Shown here piece by piece: positions 45,489 through 54,005 of a stretch of DNA of 64,000 nt. Position 1 is the first letter of the stretch. Each line of letters starts with the position of its first letter. The stretch is taken from the NCBI GenBank assembly GCA_016707285.1, contig JADJIA010000006.1, forward strand, positions 160,135 through 224,134, in the 5' to 3' direction. The DNA is from Ignavibacteriales bacterium. GTDB lineage: Bacteria > Bacteroidota > Ignavibacteria > Ignavibacteriales > Ignavibacteriaceae. A program made the position numbers and the translations under genes. Below the pieces are notes generated by a model. The model was not told the origin of the DNA, searched no databases, and was given only the letters and a program-made list of their open reading frames with translations.

Positions 45489-47441
45489 ATGCAAAAGAAA
45501 ATTCAATTCCTCGTTCTGGCTGTGATGTTGCTCCCTCTGATTTTCATCATTGGTTGCGGCAAAAGCTCCTCTTCACTTGATACGGGTGATGCTGCACAAA
45601 GAGTGTATGTAAAACCCGGAGAATATGACGAATTTTATTCATTTATGTCAGGTGGTTTCAGCGGACAACTTTCCGTTTATGGAATCCCGTCAGGTAGATT
45701 ATTTAAGGTTATCCCTGTTTTTTCACAAAATCCTGAAACAGGATATGGCTATACAGAAGAAACCAAAGCGATGTTAAACACTTCACACGGATTTATTCCC
45801 TGGGATGATGCTCATCACCCGTCTCTTTCTCAAAGTGACGGACTTGCCGATGGTAAATGGATTTTTATCAACGCAAATAATACCCCAAGAATTGCAAGAA
45901 TCGATCTAAAAGATTTTGAAACTGCAGAGATACTTGAAATCCCGAACTCAGCCGGAAATCATGGCTCCCCGTTTACCACTGAAAATTCTGAATATGTGGT
46001 TGCCTCCACAAGATTTTCTCTCCCAATCCCTAATCAGGATGTTGATATTAAATCATACAAAGAAAATTTTAAGGGCACCATATCATTTATAAAGGTTAAT
46101 CCTGAAAGTGGTAGAATGAACCTCGAGTTCCAGATTCTTGCGCCCGGATTCAACTATGATCTTGCCCGTGCAGGTAAAGGTCCATCACATGGTTGGGCAT
46201 TTTTTACATCTTACAACTCGGAACAAGCCAACACACTGCTCGAAATTAATGCATCAAAAAATGACAAAGATTTTATTGCAGCAATCAACTGGAAAAAAGC
46301 TGAAGAATATGTAAAAGCAGGTAAAGCCAAAGCCATGCCGGCAGACTATTATCACAACCATGTTGATGAAAAAACCAGAGTTGCAAAATCTGAACAACTT
46401 AAAACAGTTATGGTTCTCGATCCAAAAGACTGTCCGGGAATGATCTATTTCCTGCCAACTCCAAAATCTCCTCACGGAGTGGATGTTGACCCGACAGGTG
46501 AATACATAGTAGCAGGTGGTAAACTCGCTACAGTTCTCCCTGTTCACTCATTCTCAAAAATGATCAAAGCAATTGATGGCAAAAAGTTTGATGGCGAAAT
46601 TGATGGTATCCCCATCCTGAAGTATGCTGAAGTTAACGCCGGTGAAGTTCAGAACCCGGGTTTGGGACCTCTCCACACCGAATTTGATGAAAAAGGTTTT
46701 GCATATACCTCAGCTTTCATTTCGTCAGAAGTTGTAAAATGGAAACTTGGGACATGGGAAGTGGTTGACAGAATCCCTGTTTACTATTCCATTGGTCACT
46801 TGATGGTAATGGGCGGAGATACCAAAAAACCTTTTGGTAAATATCTCGTGGCTCTTAACAAAATTACCAAAGACAGATACCTCCCAACGGGACCATCACT
46901 CACCCAGTCAGCCCAGTTGATTGATATCAGTGGCGACAAAATGAAACTCCTGCTCGATTTCCCAACTATTGGTGAACCTCACTATGCTCAGGGAATTAAA
47001 GCGGATATCCTCACTAAAGATTTTATGAAAATCTACAAAAATGAGGATAACGGTAATCCTTACGCAACAAAAGGTGAAAAAGACGCAAAGGTTGTTCGCG
47101 AAGGTAACATAGTTAGAGTTTATATGACTGCCGCAAGAAGCCACTTTGCCCCCGATAATATCGAAGGTATAAAAGTTGGTGATAAAGTCTATTTCCATGT
47201 AACCAATCTTGAACAGGATTGGGATGTTCCACACGGATTTGCCGTGAAAGGAATGAACAATTCAGAGCTTCTTATCATGCCGGGCGAAACGAGAACTGTC
47301 ACTTGGGAACCAAAACAACCCGGAATTTATCCTTTTTATTGCTCCGATTTTTGCTCAGCTCTCCACCAGGAAATGTCAGGTTACTTAAGAGTATCTCCGG
47401 CTAATTCAAATGTTGAACTAAAGTTCGGAACCGGAAAATAG
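45489..47441 (+). CDS. nosZ: Nitrous oxide reductase, Sec-type (clade II)
   Basis: 650 residues. No twin-arginine motif; the N-terminus is a Sec signal with a lipobox-like FIIGC, so the enzyme may be a lipoprotein, anchored through Cys23. A seven-bladed propeller carries the CuZ histidines (DDAHHPSLS, YYHNHVDE, SPHGVDVDPTGEYIVAGG, GPLHTEFDEKGFAYTS, EPHYAQGI). The C-terminal cupredoxin domain has His582 (VPHGF) and CSDFCSALHQEM (Cys618, Cys622, His626, Met629), a complete CuA site. It reduces N2O to N2 in the periplasm and ends denitrification. Followed by a stem-loop and then the NosB-like gene. Confidence 0.97.
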   Translation: MQKKIQFLVLAVMLLPLIFIIGCGKSSSSLDTGDAAQRVYVKPGEYDEFYSFMSGGFSGQLSVYGIPSGRLFKVIPVFSQNPETGYGYTEETKAMLNTSHGFIPWDDAHHPSLSQSDGLADGKWIFINANNTPRIARIDLKDFETAEILEIPNSAGNHGSPFTTENSEYVVASTRFSLPIPNQDVDIKSYKENFKGTISFIKVNPESGRMNLEFQILAPGFNYDLARAGKGPSHGWAFFTSYNSEQANTLLEINASKNDKDFIAAINWKKAEEYVKAGKAKAMPADYYHNHVDEKTRVAKSEQLKTVMVLDPKDCPGMIYFLPTPKSPHGVDVDPTGEYIVAGGKLATVLPVHSFSKMIKAIDGKKFDGEIDGIPILKYAEVNAGEVQNPGLGPLHTEFDEKGFAYTSAFISSEVVKWKLGTWEVVDRIPVYYSIGHLMVMGGDTKKPFGKYLVALNKITKDRYLPTGPSLTQSAQLIDISGDKMKLLLDFPTIGEPHYAQGIKADILTKDFMKIYKNEDNGNPYATKGEKDAKVVREGNIVRVYMTAARSHFAPDNIEGIKVGDKVYFHVTNLEQDWDVPHGFAVKGMNNSELLIMPGETRTVTWEPKQPGIYPFYCSDFCSALHQEMSGYLRVSPANSNVELKFGTGK

Positions 47442-47450
47442 TGTAATTTA

Positions 47451-47492
47451 TGAAGTGGAACCCTTAATTAGCAGGGACAGGGTTCCACTTCA
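47451..47492 (+). promoter_or_regulatory. Stem-loop between nosZ and the NosB-like gene
   Basis: Perfect 13-bp inverted repeat (47451-47463 and 47480-47492, TGAAGTGGAACCC/GGGTTCCACTTCA) around a 16-base loop. No T run follows, so it is more likely an mRNA-stabilising or partial-terminating element that sets nosZ expression above that of the maturation genes. Confidence 0.75.
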
Positions 47493-47511
47493 ATCTTAAA
47501 CGGAAACTAAA

Positions 47512-48096
47512 ATGAAAACCAAATCAAAAATTCTTGTCATTATCGGATCCATCCTCCTTCTCGGAACTTTCATTTTCCCTATCTGGAAAATTGACATCGA
47601 AGCACCTCAATACCCCGAAGGAATGGGATTATACATCTGGATAAACAAGATCACGGGTGAAGGTCCAAATGACCTCAATACACTCAACGGACTTAACCAC
47701 TACATTGGAATGAAAACTATTGACGAGGAATCGATTCCGGAACTTGTTTTTATGCCATACATCATTGTGACTCTCACTTTTCTCGGTCTTCTTGTTGCAT
47801 ACAAAGGAGGCAGCCGCTCGATTCTTACGCTAATTATTCTCATTATCCTGCTTGGTGTTGTCGGAATGTACGATTTTTACATGTGGGAATATGATTATGG
47901 ACATAATTTGAATCCTGACGCCCCGATAAAAGTGCCGGGAATGAGTTATCAACCACCATTTATTGGAAGTAAACAACTTCTTAATATAAACGCCACTTCC
48001 CTCCCGTGGATCGGAAGTGCATTTATTGGAATGTCTGTGTTATTGTTCGGATTTTCGTATCTTAACGAAAGAAAAAACAAAGGAATACAAGCATGA
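47512..48096 (+). CDS. nos-cluster integral membrane protein (NosB-like)
   Basis: 194 residues with four membrane helices: an N-terminal one (ILVIIGSILLLGTFIFPIW), two in the middle (about 82-127) and one near the C-terminus. The periplasmic loop between helices 1 and 2 contains GLNHYIGMKTIDEESIPE, and the third loop PGMSYQPPFIG. Clade II nos clusters carry an uncharacterised transmembrane gene, nosB, right after nosZ; position and topology fit, but I cannot verify homology. His and Met residues in the loops could take part in copper handling. The last 4 bp overlap nosL. Confidence 0.65.
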   Translation: MKTKSKILVIIGSILLLGTFIFPIWKIDIEAPQYPEGMGLYIWINKITGEGPNDLNTLNGLNHYIGMKTIDEESIPELVFMPYIIVTLTFLGLLVAYKGGSRSILTLIILIILLGVVGMYDFYMWEYDYGHNLNPDAPIKVPGMSYQPPFIGSKQLLNINATSLPWIGSAFIGMSVLLFGFSYLNERKNKGIQA

Positions 48097-48533
48097 AAAT
48101 CCATCTCATTACTCTGATTATTGCTTCATTTTTTGCACTTGGCTGTGCAGGAACCGATCCCGTGCCCATCAATTACGGTACCGATAACTGTGCTTTTTGC
48201 CAAATGCTAATTACAGATCACAGATTTGGAAGTGAACTCATTACTCCCAAAGGAAAAGTGTTTAAATTTGACTCAATAGAGTGCCTCGTCCAATATTCTC
48301 AGATGCCTGATAAATATGATGCAAAGGAAAGCGCTGTTTATGTTACATCAATGTTACAACCTGATGTATTAATTGATGCAAAAAGTGCAATGTTTGTTAT
48401 CAGCGATGAAATAAGCAGTCCCATGGGTGCAAACCTTGCTGCTTTTACCACCCATGAAAAAGCAAAATCAACCGTAAAAGATGAAAAAGCGGTTCACTAT
48501 AGCTGGGATAAACTTTTAAAAGAATTCAAATAA
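48093..48533 (+). CDS. nosL: NosL copper-chaperone lipoprotein
   Basis: 146 residues. Lipobox FALGC (Cys18). DNCAFCQMLITD (Cys33, Cys36, Met38) is the Cu(I)-binding signature of NosL, followed by GSELITPKGKVFKFDSIECL. NosL binds one Cu(I) outside the cell membrane and delivers it to apo-NosZ for CuZ assembly, with NosDFY. ATG overlaps the stop of the preceding gene. Confidence 0.93.
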   Translation: MKIHLITLIIASFFALGCAGTDPVPINYGTDNCAFCQMLITDHRFGSELITPKGKVFKFDSIECLVQYSQMPDKYDAKESAVYVTSMLQPDVLIDAKSAMFVISDEISSPMGANLAAFTTHEKAKSTVKDEKAVHYSWDKLLKEFK

Positions 48534-48534
48534 A

Positions 48535-49767
48535 ATGCGACTAATTTCACTTTTCAGCTTAATTCTCCTGTTTTCGATTTCAACTCTTGCATCCACGATA
48601 AAGGTTGGCAAGAGCGAAAAAATCAAATCGATTACAACGGCTGTTTCCATGGCAAAACCAGGAGACACTATTCTGGTATTGAAAGGTGAGTATCTTGAAA
48701 GAGATATTAAAATTCAGAAACCCCTCATTATCACGGGAGTTAATCTTCCCGTGATAAATGCCGGGGGCAAAGGTTCCATCTTTTTTGTAAGATCAAATGG
48801 AGTAAAGATCTTTGGATTTCGACTGATAAATTCTGAAGTTGGTTATAAATTTGAAAACGCAGCAATCAGACTTGAAGAAGTTTCCAACTGTACTGTTGAG
48901 AACAATGACCTTTACAACAACTTTTTTGGTATCTATCTGCAAAAAACAACCTCAATAAAGGTTGTGAACAATGTTATCCACTCATTTGCAAAGTCAGAGA
49001 CAAACTCCGGTAACGGAATTCATCTCTGGAATTGTGATTCAATTCAGATTATCGGAAACAAAATCTCCGGTCACCGCGATGGCATTTATCTCGAGTTCAG
49101 CAAAAATAACCTGATTCAAGGAAATTCTGCCAAAAACAATATCCGCTATGGATTACATTTTATGTTCTCTGACAATTGTTCTTATTTTAAGAACAGATTC
49201 TCCGAAAATGGTGCAGGTGTTGCGGTAATGTATTCATCAAAGATTGAAATGGTTGAAAATCTCTTCTTCAACAACAAGGGTCCCGCTTCCTACGGACTGT
49301 TATTAAAGGATATCAATCAATCACATGTATCAAAAAACACTTTCTCCGGAAATACCAAAGGCATCTACATGGAGGCTTCGGGAAGATCACTAATCGAAAA
49401 AAACATTTTTGTAAAAAACGGTTGGGCAATTGATCTTATGGCTAACTCGATGGACAATCAATTTACCGGGAACAGTTTTTATTCCAATAATTTTGATGTC
49501 GCAACTAATTCAAAACAAAATTTTAATACTTTCACAGAAAACTACTGGGATAACTACGCAGGATACGACCTCAATAAAGATGGTTTTGGTGATGTCCCCT
49601 ATCACCCTGTATCTCTTTTTTCGGTAATTGTGACTGAATATAAACCCTCCCTCATCCTGATGAGGGGATTATTCACAAAGTTGCTCGACCTTGCCGAAAG
49701 GGTTTTTCCATCGCTTACACCAAAACAATTGATTGATGAAAAACCGGTGATGAGGAGGATTGTATGA
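48535..49767 (+). CDS. nosD: NosD, periplasmic copper-cluster assembly protein
   Basis: 410 residues. Signal peptide (ISLFSLILLFSISTLAST). The whole mature chain is a right-handed beta-helix of CASH/NosD repeats with recurring N-x-x-x-x-N-N and G-I-x-L motifs (NNDLYNNFFGIYL, NGAGVAVMYSS). ENYWDNYAGYDLNKDGFGDVPYH near residue 340 is the NosD hallmark. The C-terminal tail has a hydrophobic segment. NosD works with the NosFY ABC transporter in CuZ cluster formation. It overlaps nosF by 4 bp. Confidence 0.95.
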   Translation: MRLISLFSLILLFSISTLASTIKVGKSEKIKSITTAVSMAKPGDTILVLKGEYLERDIKIQKPLIITGVNLPVINAGGKGSIFFVRSNGVKIFGFRLINSEVGYKFENAAIRLEEVSNCTVENNDLYNNFFGIYLQKTTSIKVVNNVIHSFAKSETNSGNGIHLWNCDSIQIIGNKISGHRDGIYLEFSKNNLIQGNSAKNNIRYGLHFMFSDNCSYFKNRFSENGAGVAVMYSSKIEMVENLFFNNKGPASYGLLLKDINQSHVSKNTFSGNTKGIYMEASGRSLIEKNIFVKNGWAIDLMANSMDNQFTGNSFYSNNFDVATNSKQNFNTFTENYWDNYAGYDLNKDGFGDVPYHPVSLFSVIVTEYKPSLILMRGLFTKLLDLAERVFPSLTPKQLIDEKPVMRRIV

Positions 49768-50486
49768 TAACTATTACAGGATTAAAAAAAACTTATAAAC
49801 ACCATCAGGTGCTTAAATCGATCGACATCGAAATTCACTCCGGTTCGGTAACAGCCATTGTTGGACCTAATGGCTCAGGCAAAACAACTTTGTTAAAATC
49901 AATTCTGGGACTTGTAATTCCCGAATCAGGTTCAATATCTGTGGGAGGATCAACAATTAAAAGCAGTGACCAATACAGAAAACAAATTGGATATCTGCCA
50001 CAAAATCATGGTTTCCCCGCAAACCTTAAGGTGAAGGAATCGATTAAACTCCTTCAAGACTTAAGAACTGATGTTAAGGATTATGATCTGGAACTGTATG
50101 AAGCTTTTGGATTGGAAGAGTATAAAAACAAACAAATAAAACACCTTTCAGGTGGCACTCTTCAAAAACTTTCTGCAGCCATCGCTTTTATGTTCAGACC
50201 AACTCTCCTTATTTTGGATGAACCAACATCATCTCTCGACCCTTCAGCTTCAATCCTTCTGAAAGATAAAATTCGGAAAGTTAACAATGAGGGTGTTACC
50301 GTTCTTCTCACTTCCCACATTATGCCAGAAGTTGATGAACTCGCCGATGAGGTGATTTTTATGCTCGAAGGATGTGTACGCTACAAAGGGAGTGTAACGG
50401 AGCTAAAAAACATCCAGGAAACACCTTCACTCGAAAAAGCTGTTGCGAACATAATTAAAATGGAGTTTTCACCATGTCTGATATGA
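49764..50486 (+). CDS. nosF: NosF, ABC ATPase
   Basis: 240 residues. GPNGSGKTT (Walker A, about 33-41), LPQNHGFP (Q-loop area), LSGGTLQKLSAAIAF (signature) and LLILDEPTSSLDP (Walker B) with LLTSHI (H-loop) are all present. Energises NosDFY. Its last 13 bp overlap nosY, so translation is coupled. Confidence 0.95.
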   Translation: MITITGLKKTYKHHQVLKSIDIEIHSGSVTAIVGPNGSGKTTLLKSILGLVIPESGSISVGGSTIKSSDQYRKQIGYLPQNHGFPANLKVKESIKLLQDLRTDVKDYDLELYEAFGLEEYKNKQIKHLSGGTLQKLSAAIAFMFRPTLLILDEPTSSLDPSASILLKDKIRKVNNEGVTVLLTSHIMPEVDELADEVIFMLEGCVRYKGSVTELKNIQETPSLEKAVANIIKMEFSPCLI

Positions 50487-51265
50487 TCAAAATATTTAAA
50501 TATCAGACAAGAGATGTGATGAGATCACGACTTGTGATTTTTTATCTTTTGTTTTTCTCACTGTTTACTTCGCTCCTGTTTTATTTCAATAGTGAAACAT
50601 CGGGAGTGATTGCAAATATTCTAAGCATAAATGTCTCCTTTATGCCCCTTTTAACTTTGCTTTACGGAACCACATTTTACTACAACAGCAAAGGTTACAT
50701 CCTTTTTATGTTGACACAACCCGTAAAAAGGGCAAATCTTGTTACCGGTATCTGGCTGGGTGTGGCACTCCCATTGGTATTTTCCCAGTTAATAGGGATC
50801 ACAGTTCCTTTTTTAATTTTTTCAAATCTCGATGTTGAATCACTTCCCGCAATAGGAGCTCTTCTTTCATCCAGCTTTTTTATTACACTAATCTTTCTCG
50901 CTCTCGCTTTTTTTATTGCAATATTGCAGGATGATAAAGCAAAAGGATTTGGACTCTCGATAACAATCTGGTTTTTGCTCGCTCTGCTTTATGATGGTTT
51001 TATTTTGGGAATCTCCGTTTTCTTCGCAGATTATCCACTCGAACTGCCTCTGCTAATAATAAGTTCATTTAATCCAATTGATCTGGCGAGAATCTTCTGC
51101 CTCATCCATTTGGATGCTTCTGCGTTGATGGGCTACACCGGGGCAATTTTCCAGGATTATTTTCAGTCAATTACCGGCTCTGTAGTCTCTCTCACTGCCT
51201 TGACACTTTGGACATTGATGCCACTAAGTGGTGCTCTCTACAAATTCAAAAAGAAAGATTTTTAG
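50474..51265 (+). CDS. nosY: NosY, ABC permease
   Basis: 263 residues with six membrane helices in the ABC-2 pattern; the first cytoplasmic segment IFKYQTRDVMRSRLVIFYLLFF and the later LTQPVKRANLVTG are typical of NosY. It forms the membrane part of NosDFY, transmitting ATP-driven motion to NosD. The regulator gene starts 7 bp after its stop. Confidence 0.92.
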   Translation: MSDMIKIFKYQTRDVMRSRLVIFYLLFFSLFTSLLFYFNSETSGVIANILSINVSFMPLLTLLYGTTFYYNSKGYILFMLTQPVKRANLVTGIWLGVALPLVFSQLIGITVPFLIFSNLDVESLPAIGALLSSSFFITLIFLALAFFIAILQDDKAKGFGLSITIWFLLALLYDGFILGISVFFADYPLELPLLIISSFNPIDLARIFCLIHLDASALMGYTGAIFQDYFQSITGSVVSLTALTLWTLMPLSGALYKFKKKDF

Positions 51266-51272
51266 GAACAAA

Positions 51273-51764
51273 GTGATTTTCTCAAAAAAATGTGAATACG
51301 GTTTACAGACAGTTTTGCTGCTTTCGACACTCCCTTATGGTGCAACACTCTCAACGGGTGAGATATCATCCGTTCTGACTATCCCAAAAGATTTTACAGG
51401 TAAGATACTTCAAGAATTGGTAACTGCCGGGCTTGTCGATTCAAGAAGAGGCAATGGTGGTGGATTTGGACTTGTTCAACCCGCTTCAAAAATTAAACTT
51501 ATCGATATCATTGACGCACTCGATGGACTCGATATCTTTAATTTTTGTATCCTTGGCTTTAAACGATGTAACCCCGATAACCCCTGTCCCGTTCATCATG
51601 AATGGGATGGATTAAGGCAGATGGTTTATGAACTCTTTTCGTCCACAAGCCTCGAAGACATCAAAGACAGATCAGTAAAAAAAATTGAAAACCTCTTCAA
51701 CGATGAAATTAAACTTAGAATGGAAGCGACTGAAGAAATTAACAAATCAAAACTCTCAGCTTAA
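51273..51764 (+). CDS. Rrf2-family regulator with IscR-like Fe-S ligands
   Basis: 163 residues from a GTG at 51273 (AGGAA 7 bp upstream); a longer frame from 51228 overlaps nosY and lacks family homology. IFSKKCEYGLQTVLLLS starts the winged helix and VDSRRGNGGGFGLVQP is the wing. Cys92, Cys99 and Cys105 with His108 reproduce the IscR ligand layout (C-x5-C-x5-C-x2-H in IscR; here C-x6-C-x5-C-x2-H), so a [2Fe-2S] or [4Fe-4S] cluster sensing NO, oxygen or Fe-S status is expected. As part of the nos operon it probably autoregulates N2O respiration genes, replacing NosR/NnrR-type control (inference). Confidence 0.85.
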   Translation: MIFSKKCEYGLQTVLLLSTLPYGATLSTGEISSVLTIPKDFTGKILQELVTAGLVDSRRGNGGGFGLVQPASKIKLIDIIDALDGLDIFNFCILGFKRCNPDNPCPVHHEWDGLRQMVYELFSSTSLEDIKDRSVKKIENLFNDEIKLRMEATEEINKSKLSA

Positions 51765-51778
51765 TTACGATGGAATAA

Positions 51779-52309
51779 ATGATGAATACAACAACAAAAC
51801 CCGATTTTATTAACTCAGCACCAAAACTTGAACTTGATGTAAGACCCTCTCTTGCCTCAGGTGTTGACCCTTTTTCCCTGATTATGAAAAATATTGACAC
51901 CCTTAAAGATGGAGAAATATTACACCTGATAAATACTTTTGAACCACTTCCTCTCTACAATGTACTTGGGAAAAGAGGATTCAATCATTTTACTGAAAAT
52001 GTTGACGGCATCTTTAATGTTTATTTTTTCAAATCTGATGCAGGATTCGAAGCACCATCTCAGGAATCTCCCACAATTTCAAAAATTGAAACCGTAGTGG
52101 AAATTGATGTCAGGGAACTTACACCTCCTGAGCCGATGATGGTAATTCTCGAAAAACTTCGTGATATGGATGAAAAATCGATACTGCTTGTTCACCACCA
52201 CCGCGAACCAATGATGCTTTATGAAAAACTTGATGAAATTGGCTGGGAAGCTGTTACCAACAAAATCAACGAAAACTATTATAAAGTGGTAATAACCAGG
52301 AAACTTTAA
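51779..52309 (+). CDS. Tandem DUF2249 protein
   Basis: 176 residues with two copies of the TusA-like DUF2249 fold. Copy 1 starts LELDVRPSLASGVDPFSLIM (residues about 17-84), copy 2 VEIDVRELTPPEPMMVILEKL (about 107-176). Each contains a helix after the DVR motif, then a strand with LLVHHHREP in copy 2 against LHLINTFEP in copy 1, and an aromatic C-terminal strand (FNVYFFK, YYKVVITRK). DUF2249 proteins are common beside NO- and nitrite-related genes, with unknown biochemistry; no TusA catalytic Cys is present. It lies 15 bp after the regulator and 2 bp before the membrane protein. Confidence 0.75.
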   Translation: MMNTTTKPDFINSAPKLELDVRPSLASGVDPFSLIMKNIDTLKDGEILHLINTFEPLPLYNVLGKRGFNHFTENVDGIFNVYFFKSDAGFEAPSQESPTISKIETVVEIDVRELTPPEPMMVILEKLRDMDEKSILLVHHHREPMMLYEKLDEIGWEAVTNKINENYYKVVITRKL

Positions 52310-52310
52310 A

Positions 52311-53597
52311 ATGGTACCAGGATTCGCAACAAAACTGTCCCCGTCATTTAAACTCGTCTCCCTCTATTTTTTGACGGCTATTGTGTCGTTGATCGCAGCG
52401 GTGTTGATGATGATCGTTGACTATGGCGGGTTGCGTGGTCATCATTTTTCTCCTGTTGTTTTAGCGGTAACTCACCTTACAATTCTGGGGTGGATCGCAC
52501 TTACAATCTTTGGCGCAATCTTTCAACTGATTTCGATTATCATGAAAGTGAAGCTCCACTCCGAATTATTAGCTTATATTCAATATTTCTTCCACATCGC
52601 CGGAATGATTCTGCTCGTGACATCCTTTTATCTGTTTGAGTTTGGTACGATGATGGTTGTTGGTGGAAGTATGCTCGTGTTTGCAATAATTCTCTTCCTC
52701 ATCAATCTTGGAATCACGCTTGGTAAAGGTGAAAAAAGAAATTTAACGGGAATCTTTTTAATAGCATCAAATATTTATCTCTTCCTCACTGTGCTTTTGG
52801 GACTTTTGCTTGCTATTAATCTCGGTTTCCCTTTCATTTCCGGAGATCATCTGTCCCTTTTAACTGTACATGCTCACCTCGGGGTAGCCGGCTGGATCGG
52901 AATGGTAATCGCCGGTGTTTCTATGAAATTGATTCCGATGTTCACCCTTTCACACGGTTACTCCGTTAAACCGGCCTGGGGAGTTTTTATCCTTCTAAAT
53001 GCAGGCGTAACGGGATTTTCGCTTTTCAGAATTTTTGGTCTCTCAGAAGTTTCAGATTATATTTTTGCTCCTATGATAGCTCTCGGATTCATTCTCTTCT
53101 TTTATCAGATTGTGCTCATCATTAAAAAGAGAATGAAAAAGAATCTTGATCTTGGAATCAAATTTTCCCTTTTTGCATACACGGCGCTTGTAGTTGGACT
53201 GGCACTCGGAATCTCCATACTCTTCAGCAGTGGTAAAGGGATTTATGGTGATATGAACCCTAACATCATATATGGGTTCATCTTTATTTTTGGATTTATC
53301 ACCCAACTGATCTTTGGACAGATGTATAAAATCATCCCGTTCCTCATCTGGTTTCATTATTACAGCAGCAAGGTTGGGCTTAGCAAAGTTCCACTCCTCA
53401 AAGACCTGCTCAACAACAGTCTCACCAAAACACAATATTATCTCACCAATTCAGCATTGTTCATAATATTGGTTGGATTAATTTTAGGTATCGGTGAGGT
53501 ACTGCTTGGTGGCTTGATCCTCTATCTCGGAGGAGCACTCCTGTTTTCATTTAACATAGTTTCAATTTATGTCAAGAAAGATTCAAATGGCAACTAA
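52311..53597 (+). CDS. Haem-copper-oxidase subunit I/NnrS-like membrane protein
   Basis: 428 residues, about 12 membrane helices. Two similar blocks look like an internal repeat: VTHLTILGWIALTIFGAIFQLIS (His55) and VHAHLGVAGWIGMVIAGVSMKLIP (His187, His189). In cbb3 oxidases and NnrS this pattern supplies haem ligands. The CuB His-His pair and cross-linked Tyr of true oxidases are not visible, so it may bind haem without being an oxidase; NO binding or electron transfer is possible. Located between the DUF2249 and MIP18 genes with near-zero spacing. Function unassigned. Confidence 0.65.
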   Translation: MVPGFATKLSPSFKLVSLYFLTAIVSLIAAVLMMIVDYGGLRGHHFSPVVLAVTHLTILGWIALTIFGAIFQLISIIMKVKLHSELLAYIQYFFHIAGMILLVTSFYLFEFGTMMVVGGSMLVFAIILFLINLGITLGKGEKRNLTGIFLIASNIYLFLTVLLGLLLAINLGFPFISGDHLSLLTVHAHLGVAGWIGMVIAGVSMKLIPMFTLSHGYSVKPAWGVFILLNAGVTGFSLFRIFGLSEVSDYIFAPMIALGFILFFYQIVLIIKKRMKKNLDLGIKFSLFAYTALVVGLALGISILFSSGKGIYGDMNPNIIYGFIFIFGFITQLIFGQMYKIIPFLIWFHYYSSKVGLSKVPLLKDLLNNSLTKTQYYLTNSALFIILVGLILGIGEVLLGGLILYLGGALLFSFNIVSIYVKKDSNGN

Positions 53598-53892
53598 AGA
53601 AGAAGTACTGGAACAACTGACAAATGTAATTGACCCCGAATTGGGTCTAAATATTGTTGAATTAGGTTTAGTTTACGAAGTGATAATCAGAGAAGATGTT
53701 ATTCTTGTTAAAATGACACTGACTACACCCGGGTGCCCCATGCACGACAGTATCCTTGAATGGACTGAAAGACAACTTCAACAGGCATTTCCACAATTAA
53801 GAATTTTTATCGATCTCGTGTGGGAGCCGGAGTGGACACCCCATAAAATGTCACCCGAAGCAAAACACAAACTTGATCATATGTTTGGATAA
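53587..53892 (+). CDS. MIP18-family (DUF59) Fe-S maturation factor
   Basis: 101 residues from the ATG at 53587 (AAGAAAG upstream, 11-bp overlap with the preceding gene); an earlier start at 53569 would add six residues. VIDPELGLNIVELGLVYEV and LTTPGCPMHDSI (conserved Cys) are the DUF59 signature also found in SufT and PaaD. It probably inserts or repairs Fe-S clusters for the regulator or other targets of the nos locus. A second member lies at 56331-56651 in the suf operon. Confidence 0.85.
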   Translation: MATKEEVLEQLTNVIDPELGLNIVELGLVYEVIIREDVILVKMTLTTPGCPMHDSILEWTERQLQQAFPQLRIFIDLVWEPEWTPHKMSPEAKHKLDHMFG

Positions 53893-53897
53893 TTATT

Positions 53898-53989
53898 AGA
53901 ACTTCAGAACTTCAGAACTTCAGAACTTCAGAACTTTAGAACTCAATTCACTCGAGTTACTCAAGTACTCGAGTCACTCAAGTACTCAA
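53898..53989. repeat. Octamer-period tandem repeat locus 5
   Basis: Five units of AGAACTTC (53898-53937) followed by ACTCGAGT/TACTCAAG units (about 53950-53989), all in 8-base phase, between the MIP18 and cupin genes. Confidence 0.7.
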
Positions 53990-54005
53990 AAAAAAGGAAT
54001 ATCTC

